64,000 nt of DNA from positions 1 through 64,000 of the forward strand of contig NZ_VITH01000014.1 in the NCBI RefSeq assembly GCF_007827815.1, read 5' to 3'. The notes under the pieces were generated by a model that searched no databases, had not been told where the DNA came from, and saw only the letters and a list, made by a program, of their open reading frames with translations. The first letter of the stretch is position 1, and each line of letters opens with the position of its first letter. The translations under genes were made by a program, and so were the position numbers. Of this stretch, positions 52,855 to 59,689 are shown piece by piece. The DNA is from Azospirillum brasilense. Its GTDB lineage: Bacteria; Pseudomonadota; Alphaproteobacteria; Azospirillales; Azospirillaceae.

Positions 52855-53637
52855 CTACTGGGCGGTCGGCAGCAGCGGCTTCACCGCCGCGTTGGCGTAG
52901 AGGCTGGACAGGAAGGACAGGCGGCCAAGCTCGGCCCGGCCCCAGGCGGGCAGTGCGCCGGGGGCGGCTTGGGAACTGGCCATTTGAGGGCCGGCGGCCA
53001 GCGTCTTCAGGTAATCCATGGCGCCGGCCACCCAGCGCCGGTTGCCGCCGACCCGCTCGCGGTAGGCCGCTCCGCGCTCCGACTGGGCGGAGTGGTAGCG
53101 GGCGATGGCGGCGTCCAGCGATCCCTGCGCACGGTGCAGGTCGCCCAGAAAGCGCGCGGCGTAACGGGCGTTGGCGCGCGGGTCGAAGGCGGTCTCCATG
53201 TCGGGAAAGGCGTCGGGGTGCCATTTCAGATTGACCTGGAGGCAGCCGACGTCGATCGAGCGCGTGCCCCGCGCCTGCGCGGCGCGCACGAAGGCGATGG
53301 CCTCGTCCCGCGTCGGGAAGTAGCTGGAAGCGCCTTCGGTGTTGACGGTCCAGGGCCAGACGGTGAACAGCCGGTCGGCGGTCATCCGCCCGGCCTCGGT
53401 GAAGCCCATGGCGAGCAGCATGTGGTCGGCCACCCCGGCCTCGCGCTCCGCCGCCAGGATGGCGTCGATGCAGGCGGCCTCCGGCGGCAGGCTGCGCGCG
53501 GGCAGGACGCGCGGCGCGTAGAGGGCGGTGGACCAGGTGCCGATCTGCGCGGCCGGCGGCTTCACCTCCGCGGCGGTCGCGGTTCCGGCCAGGAGCCCGG
53601 CCAGGAGCAGCATCGCCAGTCCGGCCAGCCGGCGCAT
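52855..53637 (-). CDS. lytic transglycosylase (SltF-like)
   Basis: Exported peptidoglycan lytic enzyme of 260 residues. It has a signal peptide (MRRLAGLAMLLLAGLLAGTATA) and an SLT domain with the catalytic glutamate in AMGFTEAGRM, the SIDVGCLQVNLKWHPDAF motif, and YAARFLGDL. The start lies one base after the fliQ stop. Because FlgJ here lacks a muramidase domain, this enzyme is the likely one to open the wall for the rod, like SltF of Rhodobacter. Confidence 0.88.
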   Translation of the reverse strand: MRRLAGLAMLLLAGLLAGTATAAEVKPPAAQIGTWSTALYAPRVLPARSLPPEAACIDAILAAEREAGVADHMLLAMGFTEAGRMTADRLFTVWPWTVNTEGASSYFPTRDEAIAFVRAAQARGTRSIDVGCLQVNLKWHPDAFPDMETAFDPRANARYAARFLGDLHRAQGSLDAAIARYHSAQSERGAAYRERVGGNRRWVAGAMDYLKTLAAGPQMASSQAAPGALPAWGRAELGRLSFLSSLYANAAVKPLLPTAQ

Positions 53638-53638
53638 G

Positions 53639-53905
53639 TCACCGCACCGAGACGATCAGGCTGCCCAGCCGGTCAGCGTAGGTGGTGAGCGCGCCGTACA
53701 TGAAGGGCAGCGCCAGCACGGTGGTGACCAGGATGGCGACGATCTTCGGCACGAAGGTCAGCGTCATCTCCTGCACCTGGGTCAGCGCCTGGACCAGCGA
53801 GATCGCCACGCCCACCAGGACCGCGATGACCAGCGGCGGCGCGGCGATCAGCAGCATCGTCCAGATGCCCGTGCGCAGGACTTCCAGCACGTCGGCTTCA
53901 TTCAT
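53639..53905 (-). CDS. fliQ: flagellar export protein FliQ
   Basis: Small inner-membrane export gate subunit of 88 residues with two helices. MNEADVLEVLRTGIWTMLLIAAPPLVIAVLVGVAISLVQALTQVQEMTLTFVPKI is typical. The frame stays open upstream through a repeat element, but the ATG at 53905 gives the family length. Confidence 0.95.
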   Translation of the reverse strand: MNEADVLEVLRTGIWTMLLIAAPPLVIAVLVGVAISLVQALTQVQEMTLTFVPKIVAILVTTVLALPFMYGALTTYADRLGSLIVSVR

Positions 53906-53928
53906 GGGGGTTCTCCTGGGGAGTGTTT

Positions 53929-54030
53929 GCCCCCACCCTAACCCTCCCCCGCTGGGCGGGGGAGGGAACTGCCGCCGCTTCGCGAAAATCCCCCTCCCCC
54001 GCTCAGCGGGGGAGGGCCGGGGTGGGGGCA
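53929..54030. repeat. nested palindromic intergenic repeat, copy 4
   Basis: Same family as 10543-10646, with arms GCCCCCACCCTAACCCTCC and GGAGGGCCGGGGTGGGGGC. It lies inside the flagellar run between fliE and fliQ, where it could reduce read-through. Confidence 0.75.
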
Positions 54031-54050
54031 AGACGTCCTGACGAAAGCGC

Positions 54051-54413
54051 TCAAATCGCCATCCGCATGACGTCCTGATAGGCCTGCACCATGCGGTCGC
54101 GGATGGACACGACCGTCTGCACGGTCATCTCGGCGGCGAGCACGGAACGCACGACCTCGTGCGTGCCGGCCTTGCCGGCGACGGCGGCGACGGACATGCG
54201 CTCGCCCTCGTTCAGCGTCTCCACCGCCTGCGACACCTGCCGGTCGAGGAAGGCGCCGAAGCTGCTCTCCGCCGACGCTGCCGTCTCGGCGGGCGCCGAT
54301 CCCGCAGCAGCTGTGGTGGGCGGGGTGGCGAGCGAGGCGGCGGGCGCCGGCTGGGCCAGGGGCGCGCGGTGGAGGCCGTAGGCGGCGGCGGCGCGGCCGA
54401 TGGGTTCGATCAT
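54051..54413 (-). CDS. fliE: flagellar hook-basal body protein FliE
   Basis: Links the MS ring to the rod. The 120-residue protein has an alanine- and proline-rich N-terminus and the conserved C-terminal region SFGAFLDRQVSQAVETLNEGERMSVAAVAGKAGTHEVVRSVLAAEMTVQTVVSIRDRMVQAYQDVMRM. It follows flgC by 13 bases. Confidence 0.93.
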   Translation of the reverse strand: MIEPIGRAAAAYGLHRAPLAQPAPAASLATPPTTAAAGSAPAETAASAESSFGAFLDRQVSQAVETLNEGERMSVAAVAGKAGTHEVVRSVLAAEMTVQTVVSIRDRMVQAYQDVMRMAI

Positions 54414-54426
54414 GCTCTGGATCTCC

Positions 54427-54846
54427 TCAGCCGCGCAGAAGGTCGATCATGCGGCTCATCATGCTGCGCGACTGCTCGATGACGTTGACGCTCGCCTCGA
54501 AGGACCGGCTGGCCTCGCGCATGTCCATCATCTCGATCAGCGGCTGGACGTTCGGGCGCTTGACGTAGCCCTTCTCGTCGGCGGCGGGGTGCGAGGGTTC
54601 GTAGACGAGCTGGAAGTCGCTGCGGTCGCGCCCGATCTGCTTGACCTTCACGATCTCCGACCCGGCGGCGCGGTCCATCGTGGTGGCGAAGGAGACGGTC
54701 TTGCGGCGGTAGGGATCGCCGCCCGCCGTCATGGCGGTGGAATCGGCGTTGGCGATGTTCTCGGCGACCACGCGCAGCCGGGTGCCCTGCGCCTGCAGGC
54801 CCGAACTGGCGATCCGCATCGTCGCGGCCAGGGGATCGGTGAGCAT
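54427..54846 (-). CDS. flgC: flagellar rod protein FlgC
   Basis: Proximal rod protein of 139 residues. It has the N-terminal rod signature MRIASSGLQAQGTRLRVVAENIANADST, the PYRRKTVSF segment and the C-terminal GYVKRPNVQPLIEMMDMREASRSFEASVNVIEQSRSM. The start at 54846 gives family length and lies 20 bases after flgB. Confidence 0.95.
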   Translation of the reverse strand: MLTDPLAATMRIASSGLQAQGTRLRVVAENIANADSTAMTAGGDPYRRKTVSFATTMDRAAGSEIVKVKQIGRDRSDFQLVYEPSHPAADEKGYVKRPNVQPLIEMMDMREASRSFEASVNVIEQSRSMMSRMIDLLRG

Positions 54847-54866
54847 GGGAAGGGCCTCCGAAGTCG

Positions 54867-55259
54867 TCAGCCGGCGCGCCAGGCGGCGCGCAGGATTTGC
54901 AGGTTGCGCTGGAACAGGCCGGCGGTCAGGGCGAAGGCGTCGCGCGTCTCGCTGCCCTTGTTCATCTCCTGCTCCAGCGACACGGCGTTGCCGTCCGGCG
55001 TGGTCTCCCACTGCTCGGGCTTGCGCGCCTCCTGCACCGCGCCGGACGGGTTGAAGCCCGCCAGGTGCATGGGCGAGGTGAGCGCGGGCGCCACCGACTG
55101 CGGGCCGTCCATCAGCGCCGCGAAGGGCTTCAGGTCCTTCGGCTGATAGCCGGGCGTGTTGGCGTTCACGACGTTGGCGGCGATCAGCTTCTGCCGCTCC
55201 GCCAAGTAATCGAGGCGCGCGCCGGTCAGCCGGAACACCGAAATATTGCTAAAATCCAT
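54867..55259 (-). CDS. flgB: flagellar rod protein FlgB
   Basis: Proximal rod protein of 130 residues, with YLAERQKLIAANVVNANTPGYQPKDLKPF near the N-terminus and NAVSLEQEMNKGSETRDAFALTAGLFQRNLQILRAA at the C-terminus. It is the first gene of the long minus-strand flagellar run and is divergent from fliI. Confidence 0.94.
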   Translation of the reverse strand: MDFSNISVFRLTGARLDYLAERQKLIAANVVNANTPGYQPKDLKPFAALMDGPQSVAPALTSPMHLAGFNPSGAVQEARKPEQWETTPDGNAVSLEQEMNKGSETRDAFALTAGLFQRNLQILRAAWRAG

Positions 55260-55316
55260 TGGAACGGCCCTATCGCAAAGCCGGAAGGCAAGGCACGGTC
55301 AAGATGACCCCCGGCG

Positions 55317-55335
55317 TTTAAAACCGGATTTAAAA
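55317..55335. promoter_or_regulatory. repeated TTTAAAA element between flgB and fliI
   Basis: TTTAAAA-CCGGA-TTTAAAA is a direct repeat (12-base period), AT-rich in GC-rich DNA, in the divergent promoter region. It resembles a CtrA box (TTAA-N8-TTAA here, one base wider than the N7 consensus) and the exact match before flgE. Confidence 0.45.
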
Positions 55336-55384
55336 TCCTCGTGGCAGGATCACCGCATTCCGACACGGCGGAGACGTCCCGGCG

Positions 55385-56725
55385 ATGCGCGTGCTTTCCA
55401 ACCTTCTGTCCGAGATCGAGCGGATGCCGACCCGATCCTGGCGCGGCGAGATCCGCAGCGCCACCGGCATGACGCTGGAGGTGGAGGGGCTGCGCCGCGT
55501 CCTGGCGGTGGGCGACAAATGCTGGGCGGAGACGGCGCGCGGCCAGCGCCTGCTGTGCGAGACCATCGGCTTCCGCCAGGGCCGCACGTTGCTGATGGCC
55601 TTCGACAACCTCGACGGCGTGGCGGAGGGCTGCGCCGCCGTCACCGACGACACCGCCTTCACGCTGCGCCCCGGCCCCGGCTGGCTGGGCCGCGTGGTCA
55701 ACGCGCTGGGCGAGCCGATCGACGGGTGCGGCCCCCTGCGCAACGGCCACCACGCCCGCCCGTTGCGCGCCGCCCCGCCGCCGGCCTACGCGCGCCGCCG
55801 GGTGGGGCCAAAGATGGACACCGGCGTGCGCGCCATCGACGTCTTCACGCCGATCTGCCGCGGCCAGCGCATGGGTGTCTTCGCCGGGTCGGGCGTCGGC
55901 AAATCGACGCTGCTGTCGATGGTCGCCCGCCACGCCGGGGCCGACGCGATCGTGATCGGTCTGGTCGGGGAGCGCGGGCGCGAGGTGCAGGAGTTCATCC
56001 AGGACGATCTGGGGGCGGAGGGCCTCGCCCGCTCCGTCGTCGTGGTCGCCACCTCGGACGAGCCGCCGCTGATGCGCCGGCAGGCCGCCCATCTCTGCCT
56101 GACCGTGGCGGAGGAGTTGCGCGACCGCGGCCTGCACGTTCTCTGCCTGATCGACAGCGTGACGCGCTTCGCCATGGCCCAGCGCGAGATCGGCTTGGCC
56201 GCCGGGGAGCCGCCGACCGCCAAGAGCTACCCGCCCAGCGTCTTCGCGGAACTGCCCAAACTGATGGAGCGCGCCGGGCCGGGACAGGAGGGCCAGGGTG
56301 ACATCACCGGCATCTTCACCGTGCTGGTGGACGGCGACGACCATGACGAGCCGATCGCCGACGCGGTGCGCGGCATCCTCGACGGCCACGTCGTTCTGGA
56401 CCGCCGCATCGCGGAGCAGGGGCGCTACCCCGCCGTCAACGTGCTGCGCAGCGTGTCGCGCCTGCTGCCCGGCTGCCACACGGCGGAGCAGAACGCCCTG
56501 CTGCGCCGCGCGCGGAGCCTCGCCGCCACCTACGACAACATGCGGGAGCTGGTGCGCATCGGCGCCTACAAGCAGGGCACCGACGCGGAGGTGGACGACG
56601 CCGTCGCGCTGAACCCGGCGCTGGAGGAGTTCCTGCGCCAGGGCAAGGACGACGCCACGCCGTCCCCCGACTCTTTCCACATCCTCGACCGCATCCTCGC
56701 CGTTCCCGCCGGAGCCACGCCATGA
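55385..56725 (+). CDS. fliI: flagellar export ATPase FliI
   Basis: ATPase of the flagellar type III export apparatus, 446 residues. It has the Walker A loop FAGSGVGKST at 166-175, LVGERGREVQEFI, Walker B LCLIDSVTRFAMAQREIG and SLAATYDNMRELVRIGAYKQGTD near the C-terminus. Divergent from flgB. Its stop overlaps the next start (ATGA), so the two are coupled. Confidence 0.97.
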   Translation: MRVLSNLLSEIERMPTRSWRGEIRSATGMTLEVEGLRRVLAVGDKCWAETARGQRLLCETIGFRQGRTLLMAFDNLDGVAEGCAAVTDDTAFTLRPGPGWLGRVVNALGEPIDGCGPLRNGHHARPLRAAPPPAYARRRVGPKMDTGVRAIDVFTPICRGQRMGVFAGSGVGKSTLLSMVARHAGADAIVIGLVGERGREVQEFIQDDLGAEGLARSVVVVATSDEPPLMRRQAAHLCLTVAEELRDRGLHVLCLIDSVTRFAMAQREIGLAAGEPPTAKSYPPSVFAELPKLMERAGPGQEGQGDITGIFTVLVDGDDHDEPIADAVRGILDGHVVLDRRIAEQGRYPAVNVLRSVSRLLPGCHTAEQNALLRRARSLAATYDNMRELVRIGAYKQGTDAEVDDAVALNPALEEFLRQGKDDATPSPDSFHILDRILAVPAGATP

Positions 56726-57333
56726 CCAACGCCACCGCGCTCGCCGCCCGCGCGCTTGCCCCGACCACCGCCGCACGGGACGCCGTGAAGGCCCCGACCA
56801 AACAGGAGACGGCGGATCACGGTCTGGATTTCGGGGACCTGCTGGACGCGGTGAATCCGCTGCAGCACCTGCCGGGGGTGTCGCAGGTCTACCGCCACGC
56901 CACCGGCGACGAGATCGGCCTGCCGGCGCGGCTGGCCGGCGGCTTCCTGTTCGGCGGCCCCATCGGCCTGCTGGGCAGCGCCGCCATGGCCGCCTTCGAA
57001 GCGGTGACCGGCGACGACCCGCTGGGCCACCTCGTCGCGCTGGCGGAGGGCGGCTCGGACGAGACGAAGGCTCCGGCGAAGGACGCGCCGTCCAGCGCCC
57101 CGCCCCTGCCCTTCCTCGCCGGTCCGGCGCAAGAGCCGCAAACGGAGCCAACGCCGGACCATCGCCCATCCCCCGCCGTGCTGGCGGAAGCGCTCGCCCG
57201 CAAGACGCCGGGCAGCGACGCCACGGCGGACACGCCGGCGCCCAAGGCGGAGCAGCCCGCCCCGCAAATCCTGGCGAAGCTCTACGAACTGCATGCCACC
57301 CAGCCGGCGGACCGCCCGGCCGTCCGGCTCTGA
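56722..57333 (+). CDS. unknown protein coupled to fliI
   Basis: Alanine- and proline-rich protein of 203 residues with an ATGA overlap with fliI. The conserved-looking core (about 36-100) is LDFGDLLDAVNPLQHLPGVSQVYRHATGDEIGLPARLAGGFLFGGPIGLLGSAAMAAFEAVTGDDP, including a glycine-rich hydrophobic stretch. The C-terminal half is low in complexity. It takes the place where fliJ usually follows fliI, but it lacks the coiled coil of FliJ. I do not recognise the family; a role in flagellar assembly is inferred from coupling only. Confidence 0.75.
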   Translation: MTNATALAARALAPTTAARDAVKAPTKQETADHGLDFGDLLDAVNPLQHLPGVSQVYRHATGDEIGLPARLAGGFLFGGPIGLLGSAAMAAFEAVTGDDPLGHLVALAEGGSDETKAPAKDAPSSAPPLPFLAGPAQEPQTEPTPDHRPSPAVLAEALARKTPGSDATADTPAPKAEQPAPQILAKLYELHATQPADRPAVRL

Positions 57334-57339
57334 CCCGGC

Positions 57340-58212
57340 TCAGCGCAGCGCCTTCGCCAGCGCGTCCATGAACAGCCGCACCTTCGGCGGCACGAAGCGC
57401 GCCGAGGGGTGGACGCCCCACACTGCCAGCGGCTCCAACGCCCCGTCGGACAGGGTGAGCGCCACCAGCGCGCCGCGCGCCACCTCGTCGCGCACGTCCC
57501 ACTCCGACAGGACGGCGATGCCGAGCCCGGCGAGGCAGATGTCGCGCAGCCCCTCGATGGAGTTGGCGGTGAAGCGCCCGCGCACCCGGATGCGCCGCTC
57601 CCGCCCGTCCCCCGCGAAGCTCCAATGGGTCGTGCCGGACAGGCACAGGCACTCGTGCTCCGCCAGATCGGCGACGGCGGCGGGCGTACCGCGGGCCGCC
57701 AGATAGCCGGGCGTGGCGTAGAGCCCCCGCGGGTTGTCGGCCAGCCGCCGCGCGATCAGCGCGCTGTCTTTCAGACGCGCGATGCGGATGGCAAGGTCGA
57801 TGCCCTGCCCGACGATGTCCACCACCGTGTCGGTCAGCAGCAGATCGACCGAGACCTGCGGGTTGTCCGTCAGGAACTCCGCGACCACCGGCACCACCAC
57901 CTTGCGCCCGAAGGCGGCGGAGGCGGTCAGCCGCAGCAGCCCCGACGCCCCGGCGGAGGACGGTCGGACGCTGGCCCGCGCCGCCGCCTCGTTCTCCAGC
58001 ATCGCCTGGGCGAAGGGCAGCATCGCCTCCCCTTCCGGCGTCAGGGCAAGGGAGCGGGTGGTCCGCTGCATCAGCCGCGCGCCCATGGCCTCCTCCAGCG
58101 CGGCCAGCCGCCGCGTCGCCATCAGCGGCGAGATGCCCAGGCGCCTTGCCGCCCCGGCCAGGCTGCCGGCCTGGGCGGCTTCCACCAGAACGGCGAGTCC
58201 GGCAAGGTCCAT
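57340..58212 (-). CDS. LysR-family regulator
   Basis: Transcription factor of 290 residues. The N-terminal helix-turn-helix (about 1-60) reads LVEAAQAGSLAGAARRLGISPLMATRRLAALEEAMGARLMQRT; the C-terminal part is a periplasmic-binding-protein-like effector domain. It belongs to the CrgA-like group by pattern. It is divergent from the MFS gene at 58362 and most likely controls it. Confidence 0.9.
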   Translation of the reverse strand: MDLAGLAVLVEAAQAGSLAGAARRLGISPLMATRRLAALEEAMGARLMQRTTRSLALTPEGEAMLPFAQAMLENEAAARASVRPSSAGASGLLRLTASAAFGRKVVVPVVAEFLTDNPQVSVDLLLTDTVVDIVGQGIDLAIRIARLKDSALIARRLADNPRGLYATPGYLAARGTPAAVADLAEHECLCLSGTTHWSFAGDGRERRIRVRGRFTANSIEGLRDICLAGLGIAVLSEWDVRDEVARGALVALTLSDGALEPLAVWGVHPSARFVPPKVRLFMDALAKALR

Positions 58213-58315
58213 TGCTTCACTTTTTGATGCACAGGCCGTTCATTCTGCATGACTGATGCGGTTTGTGAAAGTGCGATAGGGTCTGTTTCAGAGATCATCG
58301 CCTTGGGCTCAGTAG

Positions 58316-58340
58316 CCCTCTCCCCTCTGGGGAGAGGGGA
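58316..58340. repeat. short palindrome CCCTCTCCCC / GGGGAGAGGG
   Basis: Same sequence as 48110-48133, here in the gap between lysR and the MFS gene, about 20 bases before the MFS ribosome site. Transcribed with the MFS gene it would form a leader hairpin. Confidence 0.65.
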
Positions 58341-58361
58341 TGTTGCAAAAGGACCCCTGTC

Positions 58362-59558
58362 ATGAGCATCACCGACACAATGCCCCACACATCAACCCAC
58401 ACGCCCGACCACACCCGGCTCGGGCGCGGGCTGACCTTCGCCATGGCGACCGCCGCGGGGCTGGCCGTCGCGAACATCTACTACAACCAGCCCATGCTGG
58501 GCCTGATCGAGGGCGACCTGCCCGGCCCGCTGACCGGCATGATCCCGACCGCCACGCAGTTGGGCTACGCCGCCGGCCTGCTCCTGCTGGTGCCGCTGGG
58601 CGATCTGGTGGAGCGGCGGCAGCTGATCGTCGGACAGTTCCTCCTGCTCGCCGCGGCGCTGGTCGCGACGGCGCTGGCGCAAGGCCCCGCCCTGATGGTC
58701 GCCGCCTCGCTGCTGCTCGGCGTCTCGGCGACGGTGGCGCAGCAGATCGTCCCCTTCGCCGCGCATCTCGCCTCGCCGCAGCGGCGCGGGGCGGCGGTGG
58801 GGACAGTCATGTCGGGGGTGCTGACCGGCATCCTGCTCAGCCGCACGCTGGCCGGCTTCGTCGGCACGCACGAGGGCTGGCGCGCCATGTTCTGGCTGGC
58901 CGTGCCGCTGGCGCTGGGTGCCGCCGCGCTGATGGCCGTCATGCTGCCGCGCAGCCACCCGAACGCAACCATGCGCTACCCGGCGCTGATGCGCTCGCTG
59001 GTCCATCTGTGGCGGGAGTTCCCGGCCCTGCGGCTGGCCGCGGTCACCCAGGGGCTGCTGTTCGCCGCCTTCACCACCTTCTGGACCATCCTGGCGCTGC
59101 GTCTGGCCGAGCCGCGCTTCGGCCTGGGCGCCGACGCGGCGGGGCTGTTCGGCATCGTCGGCGCCGTCGGCATCCTGGCCGCCCCGCTGGCCGGGCGGAT
59201 CGCCGACCGCAGCGGGCCGCACCGGGTGATCCTGCTGGGCACGCTGCTGACGCTGGCGTCCTGGCTGCTGTTCGGGCTGTGGACGTCGCTCGCCGGTCTG
59301 GTCGCCGGGGTGATCCTGCTCGACTTCGCGGTCCAGGCGGCGCTGGTGTCGAACCAGCACCTCGTCTACGCCCTGCGCCCCGAGGCCCGCGCCCGGCTGA
59401 ACACCATCTTCATGGGCGGCATGTTCCTGGGCGGCGCCGTGGGGTCGAGCGCGGCGACGCTGGCCTGGAACGCCGGCGGCTGGACCGCCGTGACCGGGCT
59501 GGGCATCGCCGTCGCCGCCCTGGCCACCGCGCTCCAGCTCGCCGCGCGGCGCGGCTAG
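58362..59558 (+). CDS. MFS transporter
   Basis: Major facilitator exporter of 398 residues with about 12 helices. The N-terminal half has NIYYNQPMLGLIEGDLPG and the family loop GDLVERRQLIVGQ; the second half has GRIADRSGPHRVILLG. It resembles sugar-efflux or drug-export MFS proteins (YnfM-like). The ribosome site AAAGGA is good. Divergent from lysR, which probably controls it. Confidence 0.9.
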   Translation: MSITDTMPHTSTHTPDHTRLGRGLTFAMATAAGLAVANIYYNQPMLGLIEGDLPGPLTGMIPTATQLGYAAGLLLLVPLGDLVERRQLIVGQFLLLAAALVATALAQGPALMVAASLLLGVSATVAQQIVPFAAHLASPQRRGAAVGTVMSGVLTGILLSRTLAGFVGTHEGWRAMFWLAVPLALGAAALMAVMLPRSHPNATMRYPALMRSLVHLWREFPALRLAAVTQGLLFAAFTTFWTILALRLAEPRFGLGADAAGLFGIVGAVGILAAPLAGRIADRSGPHRVILLGTLLTLASWLLFGLWTSLAGLVAGVILLDFAVQAALVSNQHLVYALRPEARARLNTIFMGGMFLGGAVGSSAATLAWNAGGWTAVTGLGIAVAALATALQLAARRG

Positions 59559-59585
59559 GCAAGGTCCGACGGACAGGGTCCGCGA

Positions 59586-59625
59586 GGCGGCTGGCGCGAG
59601 CGCAAAAGTGCTCGCGCCAGCCGCC
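59586..59625. terminator. 16-bp perfect hairpin between convergent genes
   Basis: GGCGGCTGGCGCGAGC (59586-59601) pairs perfectly with GCTCGCGCCAGCCGCC (59610-59625) around GCAAAAGT. It lies between the ends of the MFS gene and the minus-strand regulator. No long T run, but the stem is very strong and bidirectional. Confidence 0.7.
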
Positions 59626-59689
59626 AGCCGTTCTGGAGGGCGCCTATGGTTCATGGACACCAGCGCCCGGCACCCATCGGCCGATTGGC

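Noticed and set aside
49677..53234. An 1185-codon plus-strand frame opposite flhB-fliR-flhA
   Set aside because: Antisense shadow of three well supported flagellar genes.
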